From the NCBI RefSeq assembly GCF_018130385.1, contig NZ_JAFCLU010000021.1, positions 62,001-126,000 on the forward strand: DNA of 64,000 bases, written 5' to 3'. Below, one piece after another: positions 34,644 to 42,729 of the stretch (positions within the stretch are counted from its first letter, which is position 1; each line of letters begins with the position of its first letter). The translations under genes and the position numbers were made by a program. Origin of the DNA: Bradyrhizobium sp. AUGA SZCCT0283. GTDB taxonomy: Bacteria > Pseudomonadota > Alphaproteobacteria > Rhizobiales > Xanthobacteraceae. Below the pieces are notes generated by a model. That model saw only the letters and a list, made by a program, of their open reading frames with translations. It was not told the origin of the DNA and made no database searches.

Positions 34644-34815
34644 CGTCGTCCCTGCGAACGCAGGGACCCATACCGCGTGATCCGTCGATGGAGCGCGGTG
34701 GCTGACGCTCTGCGTTCGCAGGTTATTGCTGTAAGTTGTTGAAGCGAAGCCATCTTCCGTCCGTGCCCATTACGCGGGCCGCGGCGTATGGGTCCCTGCG
34801 TTCGCAGGGACGACG
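34644..34815. repeat. Palindromic repeat, family C copy 2
   Basis: CGTCGTCCCTGCGAACGCAG GGACCCATAC at the left and GTATGGGTCCCTGCGTTCGC AGGGACGACG at the right form long inverted arms around about 100 bases. It ends just before the pleD stop (34817). Confidence 0.8.
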
Positions 34816-34816
34816 G

Positions 34817-36190
34817 CTAGGCCGCCGTCGAGACCACCCTGTTCCGCCCGTCGTGCTTCGCCCGATACAGCGCCATGTCGGCGCGCTTGAGCACGTCGGC
34901 GACCGGCTCGCCCTTGTTGTCCAGCGTCGCCAGCCCGATCGAGATCGTAACGTCGATACGCTTGGTGCCCTTGTTGACCGCAAAGGTTTCGCCGGCGATC
35001 GAGCGGCGCAGGCGCTCGGCGACCATGCCGGCGACCTGGATATCGGTTTCCGGCATCACGATGACGAACTCCTCGCCGCCATAGCGGCAAGCGAGATCGA
35101 TGCCGCGGATCGACTTGCGGATGCGCACCGCGAATTCGCGCAGCACGTCGTCGCCGGCGTCATGGCCGTAGGTGTCGTTGATGGATTTGAAGAAGTCGAT
35201 ATCGAGGATCATCAGCGCGAGCGGCCTGCCGCGGCTCGAGGCCTGTTCGGCGAGCGTCGAGAGATGGCTTTCCATGTAGCGGCGGTTATGCAGGCCGGTC
35301 AGCGCGTCGGTGATCGCCATTTCGATCGAGTTCTGCACGTTGTCGCGCAGGTGGTCGGTATAGCGCCGCTTGCGGATCTGGGTGCGCGCCCGCGCCAGCA
35401 ATTCGTTCTTGTCGACGGGACGCAAGAGATAATCATTGACGCCGATTTCGAGCCCGCGCAGCAGCCGCGCATTGTTGTCGGCATCGGAGATGGCGAGGAT
35501 CGGCAACTGGCGGGTGCGCTCCAGCGAGCGCGCCTGGCTGCACAGCCGCAGCCCATCGTAATTTTCCAAGCTGAGCGAAACGATCAGCAAATCGTAATTG
35601 CCCTCGGCGGCGTGAAACAGCGCCTCCGCCGGATTGGTTTCGACGTCGATGGTGTGCTCGGCGGAAAGGATCGGCGCCAGCCGCTCGTAGGACGACGGCC
35701 GGTCGTCGACCAATAGGATCCGGCCGCCGACGCCCTTGTCGGCGATCGCGCTGCGTTCGGGCGCTTCCATGCCGATCTCGAGCGAGGTGATGGCGCGCAT
35801 CCGCAGCTCATCGGTCATCATCTTCAGCCGCGTCAGGGACCGAACGCGGGCGATCAGGACGATGTCGGACACCGGCTTGGTGAGAAAATCGTCGGCGCCG
35901 GATTCCAGCCCGCGGACGCGATCGGACGGGCTGTCCAGCGCGGTGACGATCACGACGGGAATGAAATGGGTGGCCGGGTTGGACTTGAGCCGGCGGCAGA
36001 CCTCGAAACCGTCCATGTCGGGCATCATGACGTCGAGCAGGATGATGTCGCATTCGGAACGCGAACAGATGTCGAGCGCCTCAGCTCCGTTGGAAGCCGT
36101 GAGCACGTCGAAATATTCGGCCGACAGACGGGCTTCCAGCAGCTTGACGTTCGCTGGAACATCATCGACGACGAGGATACGCGCAGACAT
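34817..36190 (-). CDS. pleD: Response regulator diguanylate cyclase PleD
   Basis: 457 aa in the PleD layout: a receiver domain with phosphoacceptor D53 (IILLDVMMPDMDGFEV), a second, degenerate receiver domain (residues 155-275), and a C-terminal GGDEF domain with the active CRYGGEEFVIVMPETD. The product-inhibition site RGID (RxxD) lies just ahead, so feedback control by cyclic di-GMP is expected. It drives the motile-to-sessile transition in relatives. Directly downstream of divK, 12 nt apart. Confidence 0.96.
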   Translation of the reverse strand: MSARILVVDDVPANVKLLEARLSAEYFDVLTASNGAEALDICSRSECDIILLDVMMPDMDGFEVCRRLKSNPATHFIPVVIVTALDSPSDRVRGLESGADDFLTKPVSDIVLIARVRSLTRLKMMTDELRMRAITSLEIGMEAPERSAIADKGVGGRILLVDDRPSSYERLAPILSAEHTIDVETNPAEALFHAAEGNYDLLIVSLSLENYDGLRLCSQARSLERTRQLPILAISDADNNARLLRGLEIGVNDYLLRPVDKNELLARARTQIRKRRYTDHLRDNVQNSIEMAITDALTGLHNRRYMESHLSTLAEQASSRGRPLALMILDIDFFKSINDTYGHDAGDDVLREFAVRIRKSIRGIDLACRYGGEEFVIVMPETDIQVAGMVAERLRRSIAGETFAVNKGTKRIDVTISIGLATLDNKGEPVADVLKRADMALYRAKHDGRNRVVSTAA

Positions 36191-36202
36191 CGAAACTCAC
36201 TC

Positions 36203-36568
36203 CTACCCGATAAAACGCCGCACGGTTTCGATAAACTTGCCGACGGAAATTGGTTTGGACAAATACGCCTCGCAGCCGCCCTCGCGGATGCGCTCTTCGT
36301 CGCCCTTCATCGCAAAGGCGGTGACGGCGACCACCGGAATGGCGCGCAACTCCGGATCGTCCTTGATCCAGCGCGTCACTTCGAGGCCGGACACCTGGGG
36401 AAGCTGGATATCCATCAGGATCAGGTCCGGGCGCAGCTTGCGGACGAGATCAAGCGCCTCGAAACCATTGCTGGTGCCCGAGGTCTGATAGCCATGTGCT
36501 TCCAACAGGTCGCGAAAGAGCTTCATGTTGAGCTCGTTGTCCTCCACGATCAGGACGGTTTTTGCCAT
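36203..36568 (-). CDS. divK: Single-domain response regulator DivK
   Basis: 121 aa, a bare receiver domain: KTVLIVEDNELNMKLFRDLL, phosphoacceptor D53 in LILMDIQLPQVSGLEV, TAFAMKGDEERIREGGCEAY and LSKPISVGKFIETV. DivK links the PleC/DivJ kinases to cell-cycle control and polarity; the divK-pleD order is conserved in alphaproteobacteria. A promoter should lie in 36569-36800, where no clear CtrA box was seen. Confidence 0.96.
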   Translation of the reverse strand: MAKTVLIVEDNELNMKLFRDLLEAHGYQTSGTSNGFEALDLVRKLRPDLILMDIQLPQVSGLEVTRWIKDDPELRAIPVVAVTAFAMKGDEERIREGGCEAYLSKPISVGKFIETVRRFIG

Positions 36569-36800
36569 CCCGTCCCTCCCCTCTCTTCAGGAAACAGATC
36601 CGGCCTTTCAGTACGCTTCTGTACCGCCGCCGGGCTGTCGAAAAGTGAATTCAAACTAGCGTCAGATTTCGCTCTAAGCCGTTAAATCGATGCGCCAACT
36701 TTTGCGGAGTGGTTTCCACTTGCTTGAACATACTCCGCAGACTCGGGCATGATGGTTCCAAACTAGACACCATAAGTTAACGGAAAGGCAAACCCATCTG

Positions 36801-37100
36801 TTGAAAAAGCCTGTTCACAACCCCCGCGAAGTGGCTGAAATCGTTGCAGTTCAGGCGCTGAGTTTTATTGCCGGCGACCCTGAAAGGCTAGGCCTGTTCC
36901 TGGCCGAAAGCGGCATCGGTCCGGAGACCCTGCGGACGGCCGCGGCCGACCCGCAATTTCTGGCTTCGGTGCTCGATTTCGTGATGCGCGACGACGCAAC
37001 CGTGAAGGCGTTTGCGAGCACCTCGCAACTGCACCCGACCAATATTGCCGCCGCCCGCCAGGTGCTGGGTGACCCGCATTGGGAGCGCGACGTGCCGTGA
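36801..37100 (+). CDS. DUF3572 family protein
   Basis: 99 aa, helical: AEIVAVQALSFIAGDPERLG, LFLAESGIGPETLRTAAADP, FLASVLDFVMRDDATVKAFA. This matches the DUF3572 family, found beside divK/pleD in alphaproteobacteria; function unknown. The start is a TTG at 36801 with GGAAAGG about 12 nt upstream. It diverges from divK and ends before the hairpins ahead of dinB. Confidence 0.88.
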   Translation: MKKPVHNPREVAEIVAVQALSFIAGDPERLGLFLAESGIGPETLRTAAADPQFLASVLDFVMRDDATVKAFASTSQLHPTNIAAARQVLGDPHWERDVP

Positions 37101-37117
37101 GCGCGCCCGCGGTATCA

Positions 37118-37198
37118 CCAGTGCGGCGAATTTGAAGTTCCTACCAGACTCGCGGTAGCCTCCTCGGTAGGAACTTCAAATTCTAAAAGCCGCACTGG
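37118..37198. repeat. Large bipartite inverted repeat upstream of dinB (hairpin 1)
   Basis: The inner arms GAATTTGAAGTTCCTACC (37128-37145) and GGTAGGAACTTCAAATTC (37166-37183) match 18/18 around a 20-base loop. The outer arms CCAGTGCGGC (37118-37127) and GCCGCACTGG (37189-37198) match 10/10, separated from the inner right arm by TAAAA. It lies in the 145-base gap between the DUF3572 gene and dinB and could form a 28-bp stem with a 5-base bulge. Confidence 0.85.
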
Positions 37199-37211
37199 CA
37201 AACATAATTTG

Positions 37212-37288
37212 CTGGTGCTCCTTATCATTCCGCAGTTCGCATAAGGTGGTGCGGCAAATGCGTGCGAACTGCGGAATGGGAGCACCAG
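37212..37288. repeat. Second bipartite inverted repeat overlapping the dinB start (hairpin 2)
   Basis: The inner arms ATTCCGCAGTTCGCA (37227-37241) and TGCGAACTGCGGAAT (37263-37277) match 15/15. The outer arms CTGGTGCTCC (37212-37221) and GGAGCACCAG (37279-37288) match 10/10. The interruption is 5 bases on the left and 1 on the right. The GTG at 37246 and ATG at 37258 lie in the loop; the ATG at 37276 straddles the end of the inner right arm (its last base is at 37278). The structure could therefore hide start codons. Confidence 0.85.
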
Positions 37289-38568
37289 ACGGTCCGCGCG
37301 CTTTCTGCCGGGATTGCCTCGGCGACCTCGATATCAAGGCTAGGCGGTGCGGCGAATGCGGTTCCCCCCGCCTCGTCCGCCACCACGCCCTGCCCTCGCT
37401 GACGCTGGCGCATATCGATTGCGACGCGTTTTACGCCACCGTGGAGAAACGCGACAACCCGGAGCTTGCCGACAGGCCCGTGATCATCGGCGGCGGCAAG
37501 CGCGGCGTGGTGTCGGCCGCCTGCTACGTCTCGCGCACCTACGGCGTACGCTCGGCGATGCCGATGTTCAAGGCGCTGGCGCTCTGCCCCCAGGCTGCCG
37601 TAATCCCGCCCGACATGGCGAAATATGTCCGCGTCGGCCGCGAGGTGCGGCACGCCATGCAGACGCTGACCCCGCTGGTGGAACCGCTATCGATTGACGA
37701 AGCGTTCCTGGATCTTGCCGGCACGCAACGCGTTCACGGCATGATCCCGGCAAAAGTGCTGGCGCGCTTTGCCCGTGACGTCGAGCGCGACATCGGAATC
37801 ACGGTGTCCGTCGGCCTGTCCTGCAACAAGTTCCTGGCCAAGATCGCCTCCGATCTCGACAAGCCGCGCGGCTTTGCCGCCCTCGACCAGAGCGAGGCGC
37901 GCGAAATGCTGGCGGACAAGCCGGTCGGCTTCATCTATGGCGTCGGCCCCGCGACCCAGGAAAAGCTGGTGCAGCGGGGTTTTCGCACCATTGCGGACCT
38001 GCAGCGCGCCGACGAGGTCGAGCTGATGAAGCAGTTCGGCGGCGAAGGCCGCAGGCTGTGGCGGCTGGCGCGCGGCATCGACGACCGCAGCGTGGTGCCG
38101 GACCGCGGCGCCAAGACCATTTCCAATGAGACCACCTTCGAAAACGACATCAAGGATTTTGCAACGCTGGAAAAGGTGCTGTGGCGGCTGTCCGAAAAAG
38201 TGTCGTCGCGGCTGAAGAGCGGCGATCTGTCAGGCCTCACCATCACCTTGAAGCTGAAGACCGCGGATTTCAGGCAGCGCACCCGCTCGCAATCAATCCA
38301 GGCGCCGACCCAGCTCGCGGCAAAGATTTTTGCAGTGTCGCGCGAAATGCTGGCGAAGGAGATCGACGGCACCGCCTTCCGCCTGATCGGCACCGGCGTC
38401 AGCGCGCTGCGCGAGGGATCGCTGGCCGACGACACCGACATGCTCGACCGCCGTTCGGCCCATGCCGAGCGCGCGATGGATGATTTGCGGAAGAAGTTCG
38501 GCAATGCGGCTGTCATCAGGGGCATCGCGTACAAGGGGCCGGCGAAGGAAGAGGATGAGGAGGAGTAG
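37246..38568 (+). CDS. dinB: DNA polymerase IV with N-terminal cysteine module
   Basis: Up to 440 aa. The Y-family core starts near residue 53 (LTLAHIDCDAFYATVEKRDN) with LSIDEAFLDL as the second catalytic motif, SVGLSCNKFLAKIASDLDKP, a helix-hairpin-helix and the little-finger domain (TFENDIKDFATLEKVLWRLS). Before it is a four-cysteine stretch, FCRDCLGDLD...RRCGECGSPR, that may bind zinc and is not part of E. coli DinB. The GTG at 37246 is the longest option; ATG at 37258 or 37276 is possible. It copies damaged DNA. Confidence 0.93.
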   Translation: MVRQMRANCGMGAPDGPRAFCRDCLGDLDIKARRCGECGSPRLVRHHALPSLTLAHIDCDAFYATVEKRDNPELADRPVIIGGGKRGVVSAACYVSRTYGVRSAMPMFKALALCPQAAVIPPDMAKYVRVGREVRHAMQTLTPLVEPLSIDEAFLDLAGTQRVHGMIPAKVLARFARDVERDIGITVSVGLSCNKFLAKIASDLDKPRGFAALDQSEAREMLADKPVGFIYGVGPATQEKLVQRGFRTIADLQRADEVELMKQFGGEGRRLWRLARGIDDRSVVPDRGAKTISNETTFENDIKDFATLEKVLWRLSEKVSSRLKSGDLSGLTITLKLKTADFRQRTRSQSIQAPTQLAAKIFAVSREMLAKEIDGTAFRLIGTGVSALREGSLADDTDMLDRRSAHAERAMDDLRKKFGNAAVIRGIAYKGPAKEEDEEE

Positions 38569-38581
38569 ACCGCTCCCTCCC

Positions 38582-38692
38582 CGTCATTGCGAGCGCAGCG
38601 AAGCAATCCATTTCTCCGCTTGCGACGCTACGGATTGCTTCGTCGCTTCGCTCCCTTGCGCAAACGCTTCGCGTTTGTCGCAGGCAATGACG
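38582..38692. repeat. Palindromic repeat, family A copy 2 (expanded)
   Basis: CGTCATTGCGAGCGCAGCGA AGCAATCCAT at the left; GGATTGCTTCGTCGCTTCGC and a final GCAATGACG at the right. It carries an internal extra hairpin (GCGCAAACGCTTCGCGTTTG), making it longer than the other copies. It lies between dinB and the minus-strand RidA gene. Confidence 0.78.
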
Positions 38693-38716
38693 GAGTGAGA
38701 AGACGCCGCAGAGACG

Positions 38717-39118
38717 TCAATCGACGACGGCCACGGCCTCAATCTCGATCAGCCATTCAGGGGCCGCCAGCGCCGTTACACCGACGAGCGTGCTCGCCGG
38801 CGGCTCCATGCCTTCAAAGAACGCCGAGCGCGCCTTGCCGATGATGGGACGCAGCTCCGGCTTGTAGCCGACGACGAAGGTGGTGATCTTCACGATATCA
38901 GCATAACCCGCACCGGCGGATTTCAGCGCCAGGCCAATATTTTGCATCACCTGTGTCGTCTGCGCGGCCAGATCACCCTCGCCGACCACCCGTCCCTCCT
39001 CGTCGGTGGACACCTGTCCCGCGATATAGATCGTGCGCGCGCCGGAAGCGACGACGACGTGGGAGTAAGCCGGATTGTGGTGAAGTCCGCTTGGCCGAAG
39101 TTGTTCGAGCTTGCTCAT
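38717..39118 (-). CDS. RidA/YjgF family protein lacking the catalytic arginine
   Basis: 133 aa, RidA fold: TIYIAGQVSTDEEGRVVGEG, AQTTQVMQNIGLALKSAGAG, EPPASTLVGVTALAAPEWLI and EIEAVAVV. Active imine/enamine deaminases carry PARxxV with a key arginine; here it reads PPASTLV, so the usual deaminase activity is doubtful. The start at 39118 follows GGGAGGC. It is a lone gene; the partner is unknown. Confidence 0.9.
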   Translation of the reverse strand: MSKLEQLRPSGLHHNPAYSHVVVASGARTIYIAGQVSTDEEGRVVGEGDLAAQTTQVMQNIGLALKSAGAGYADIVKITTFVVGYKPELRPIIGKARSAFFEGMEPPASTLVGVTALAAPEWLIEIEAVAVVD

Positions 39119-39355
39119 GTTTGTGCCTCCCGACACGTTTGATTGAGGCCGAAGCGTATCTGGGTCCGGCGCTCTCGGCCAGACGAGTCCTCGCAGGCTC
39201 AGCGCGTCCTACCGCAGCTTGAAGAGATGGTCGAACTGCGGAACTACCGTCAGAGCATCTTGCCGACGACTGACCGATTGTTCGGCTGCATCGATGGATC
39301 AGCGCTTGATCCGTCCGACGCCATCACGCGATTGGCTTGTTGCCGGCAATGACCC

Positions 39356-40112
39356 TCATGTTGCTTCGCTCCGCCGCCCGGTCAGATGGCCGAGCAAATC
39401 CATCGGCAGCGGAAAGACCACGGTCGAGGATCGCTCACCGGCAATGTCGTGCAGCGCCGCGAAATAGCGCAGCTGCATCGCCTGCGGCTCCCGCGCGAGC
39501 GTTCGGCCGGCCTCGACAAGCTTCTCGGCGGCTTGCTGCTCGCTTGATCACTTTGGCGCGCCGCAACCGCTCCGCCTCGGCCTGCTTGGCAATCGCGCGC
39601 ACCATGGTCTCATTGAGATCGATATCCTTGATCTCGACGGTGGTGACCTTGATGCCCCAGACGTCGGTCTGCTGATCGAGGATCTCCTGGACATCGGCGT
39701 TGAGCCGGTCCCGCTCGGCGAGCATCTCGTCCAGCTCGTGCTTGCCGAGCACCGAGCGCAGCGTGGTTTGCGCCAGTTGGCTGGTCGCAGCCATGTAATC
39801 GCTGACCTTGATGATCGCACGCTCGGGATCGATGATGCGGAAGTAAAGAACGGCATTGACCTTGACCGAAACGTTGTCGCGCGAAATTACGTCCTGCGGC
39901 GGCACGACCTGTACCATCACCCTGAGATCGACCTTCACCATCTGCTGCACGACCGGGATCAGGATGATGAATCCCGGCCCCTTCACGCCGGTGAAGCGGC
40001 CGAGCGTGAACACGACGCCACGCTCGTATTCGCGCAGGATACGAATGGCCGAGGACAGAAACAGGACCACGACGACCGCGAGCGTCCCATAGGTCAAATA
40101 ATCAAGTATCAT
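39356..40112 (-). pseudogene. Slipin (SPFH/band 7) gene with a frameshift near the 3' end
   Basis: Residues 1-205 are a normal slipin: one N-terminal helix, REYERGVVFTLGRFTGVKGP, PPQDVISRDNVSVKVNAVLY, TTLRSVLGKHELDEMLAERD and QAEAERLRRAKVIK. There the frame slips (near 39541-39545) and the current frame stops at 39435 with an arginine-rich tail. The missing end is intact in the next frame: QQAAEKLVEAGRTLAREPQA, MQLRYFAALHDIAGERSSTV, VFPLPMDLLGHLTGRRSEAT, ending at 39356. About eight bases appear lost. It pairs with the upstream NfeD gene (4-nt overlap). Confidence 0.85.
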
Positions 40113-41515
40113 GACGTACCTCCTTCGCGGGTGGTGATCGCCGGTCGACGCCGTACCACCAGCGTCAAATCTTTGATATTGGCCACCTCGACCACCTCTC
40201 CAGGCTTGAAGGCTTCGGTGCCGCGTGCCTGCCAGCGCTCACCTTGGGTGAAGACGTGGCCTTCGCTCTCGGACCAGTCGAGGATTTCGGCGGTCAGGCC
40301 GCGCATAGCTTGCGCGCCGAGCCGTACGGGGCCTTTTTGAGCGCGTCGGAGCGAGCCGAGGACAACCAGGATCAGGCCGATGAAAATCGCCGCCGTGACG
40401 CCGATCACCGGCCATGACAGCCGGAATCCTGGCTCTTCGAACTCGAACAGCATCACTGCTCCGAGAACGAATGCGACAATCCCGCCGAGGCCGAGAACCA
40501 CGGTCGGGTTGAAGACCTCGATGACCAGAAGCGTGGTCCCCAACAGGATCAGGCCGAGTCCCGCATAGTTGACGGGCAGCATGTTGAGCGCATAAAGGCC
40601 CAACAGCAGACAGATCGTGCCGATCACCCCCGGTGCGACCGTGCCGGGCGAGGAAAGTTCGAAGATCAGGCCGTAGATGCCGACCAGCATGAGAATGAAG
40701 GCGACGTTGGGATCGGTGATCACCCTCAGAAATCGTGAGATCCATCCGGGATCGATCGCTTCACGCCCGGCATCCCTGGTCGTCAGCTGCCGCGTCTCGC
40801 CACCCGCAACCTCGACCGTGCGACCGTCGATCTGCCTGAGCAGTTCGGCCGGATCGCGTGCGATGAGGTCGATGACATTCGCCTGCAATGCGCCATTGGC
40901 GGACAGGCTGGCCGCGTCCCGCACCGCTTTCTCTGCCCAATCGGCATTGCGGCCGCGCATCTCGGCAAGACTGCGGATCAAGGCGACGGCGTCGTTCGTT
41001 GCCTTCGCCGTCATGGCATCCTTTGTCTTCGGCTGCTGATCGCTGCCCTCCTTCTTGTCCTTATCGCCCTTGTCAGGGGTAGCGTCGGGCAGACCCGGCA
41101 GCGGGCCACCAATCTGCACCGGCGTCGCTGCTCCGAGATTGGTGCCCGGCGCCATGGCCGCGATATGCGTGGCGTAGAGGATATAGGTTCCGGCGCTGGC
41201 CGCGTGGGCTCCGGAAGGCGCAACATAACCGACGACGGGAACGCGCGACGCCAGCACGTCTGCGATAATCTCGCGCATGCTGGTTGAGAGACCGCCCGGC
41301 GTATTCAAACGCAGAACGACAACCTCGGCACGTCGTTCGCTTGCCTTGGTCAGCGCGTCTTTCACGTAACGGGCCGTTGCCGGCCCGATCGCTCCTTCGA
41401 CCGAGACGGTCAGCGCAAGCTTGCTGTTGGCTTCCGCCGCCGAGGCGGCAAGGGAAGAGACAGCCAGAGCCACCGCTGCAGCGGCCGCAACAAGAGTCGC
41501 CTGTACGTTCTGCAC
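40109..41515 (-). CDS. NfeD-type membrane serine protease (ClpP-like)
   Basis: 468 aa. After a signal peptide (LVAAAAAVALAVSSLAASAA) comes a ClpP/crotonase-like protease domain: VVVLRLNTPGGLSTSMREII and APSGAHAASAGTYILYATHI with the nucleophile serine near residue 108, and a lysine in the later KATNDAVALIRSLAE. Several helices follow and a soluble C-terminal OB-like NfeD domain (HVFTQGERWQARGTEAFKPG). In archaea the partner protease cuts the slipin/stomatin tail; here the slipin is frameshifted. Both are on one transcript by overlap. Confidence 0.93.
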   Translation of the reverse strand: MQNVQATLVAAAAAVALAVSSLAASAAEANSKLALTVSVEGAIGPATARYVKDALTKASERRAEVVVLRLNTPGGLSTSMREIIADVLASRVPVVGYVAPSGAHAASAGTYILYATHIAAMAPGTNLGAATPVQIGGPLPGLPDATPDKGDKDKKEGSDQQPKTKDAMTAKATNDAVALIRSLAEMRGRNADWAEKAVRDAASLSANGALQANVIDLIARDPAELLRQIDGRTVEVAGGETRQLTTRDAGREAIDPGWISRFLRVITDPNVAFILMLVGIYGLIFELSSPGTVAPGVIGTICLLLGLYALNMLPVNYAGLGLILLGTTLLVIEVFNPTVVLGLGGIVAFVLGAVMLFEFEEPGFRLSWPVIGVTAAIFIGLILVVLGSLRRAQKGPVRLGAQAMRGLTAEILDWSESEGHVFTQGERWQARGTEAFKPGEVVEVANIKDLTLVVRRRPAITTREGGTS

Positions 41516-41609
41516 AGCAAGGACTCCCTTATGGAGATGATATGGGGGTGTCCTGGTCGAATCTCAATATAGCCGGAATTGCAGGTCCGCAGCATTTCCC
41601 CAGTCTATC

Positions 41610-42710
41610 TTACGAAACCTGCTCAAGATCCGATTTGAGCGCCACCAGGAAGCGAGCGGCCTCGCCGCCCGTCACGACGCGATGGTCGAAGGTGAGCGAC
41701 AACGGCAGCACGCGCCTCACCGCCGGCTGGCCCAAATGCGCGACCACCCGTTGGGCAATTCGGCCGGCGCCGATGATCGCCACTTGCGGCGGCACCACGA
41801 TCAGGTTGGCGAACCGGCCGCCGATCATGCCGAAATTCGACAGCGTAATGGTCGCGCCGCGTAGCTCGCCCGGAGGTATCGAGCGCGCGACTGCATCAGC
41901 CCGCATCCGGTCGAGCCCGGCTCTCAAGTCCGATGCGTCCCTCTCTGCGACGTTGCGCAAGACTGGGACGATCAGCCCACCTCCCGTATCAACCGCGATG
42001 CCGAGGTCGACCCGCTCGATCAGACGCCGTTCTGCCGCACTGGCATTGTACCAGGCGTTGAGCGCAGGCTCCGCCTTGCAGGCGGCAGCGATCGCGCGTA
42101 CCAGGCGGATGGTCGCGTCCTCGCCCTTTCGCCAGTCGTCGATATCGGCGTCGTCGGTGACACTGGCAGGAACGATCTCGGCATGAGCCACCGTCATCCG
42201 TTGGGCCATCGCGCGCCGCAAACCGCGCAGAGGTTCGGCGGGCCCGGTCCGGGACAAACTCTTCGCGGCCCGTTCGACGTCCGCACGCGTCATGGTGCCG
42301 CCGGGTCCCGTGGCTTCGACAAGCTCGAGATCGACGTCGAGCTTGCGGGCTAGCGCACGCACGGCCGGAAACACCTGGACTTTCTGTCCCGCGGCTGGCC
42401 TGGAAGGTGTGGTTGCCGCCGGCGGCTGCTCGCTGGTGCCGAGCTCGCCGACGATTGTGCCGGTGTCTTGCTCGGGGCCTTCGGCAAACTCGACGAGCGG
42501 TGCGCCTACCTTCACCACATCTCCCTTGGCGCCAAACAGATGCAGGATGCGTCCGCTCGACGGTGACGGCACCTCGACGACGGCCTTGTCAGTCTCGACG
42601 GAAACCAGCGGCTGATCGGTGACGACGTGATCGCCTTCGTTGACGTACCAGTTCACGATCTCCGCCTCTTCGAGGCCCTCTCCCAGATCCGGCAATACGA
42701 ACTGGCGCAT
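41610..42710 (-). CDS. 2-oxoacid dehydrogenase E2 (dihydrolipoamide acyltransferase)
   Basis: 366 aa. A single lipoyl domain (LPDLGEGLEEAEIVNWYVNE, lipoyl lysine in ETDKAVVEVPSP) is followed by the E1/E3-binding domain (VFPAVRALARKLDVDLELVE) and the trimeric acyltransferase core with the histidine in LTFDHRVVTGGEAARF. The usual DHRxxDG aspartate is a threonine here, as in some E2s of branched-chain or acetoin type. It works with the E1 subunits just upstream (19 nt gap). No E3 gene follows. Confidence 0.92.
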   Translation of the reverse strand: MRQFVLPDLGEGLEEAEIVNWYVNEGDHVVTDQPLVSVETDKAVVEVPSPSSGRILHLFGAKGDVVKVGAPLVEFAEGPEQDTGTIVGELGTSEQPPAATTPSRPAAGQKVQVFPAVRALARKLDVDLELVEATGPGGTMTRADVERAAKSLSRTGPAEPLRGLRRAMAQRMTVAHAEIVPASVTDDADIDDWRKGEDATIRLVRAIAAACKAEPALNAWYNASAAERRLIERVDLGIAVDTGGGLIVPVLRNVAERDASDLRAGLDRMRADAVARSIPPGELRGATITLSNFGMIGGRFANLIVVPPQVAIIGAGRIAQRVVAHLGQPAVRRVLPLSLTFDHRVVTGGEAARFLVALKSDLEQVS

Positions 42711-42729
42711 GTGACAAGTCCGCTGAATA

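Noticed and set aside
37134..37177. Resemblance of hairpin 1 to a yeast FRT site (GAAGTTCCTA...TAGGAACTTC)
   Set aside because: The match covers only the arm core; the spacer is 20 rather than 8 bases and no such recombinase is present. Treated as coincidence.
39143..39352. Plus-strand 69-residue frame between the RidA gene and the slipin
   Set aside because: Some hydrophobic pattern but no ribosome site or family; most of it is spacer next to the slipin end.
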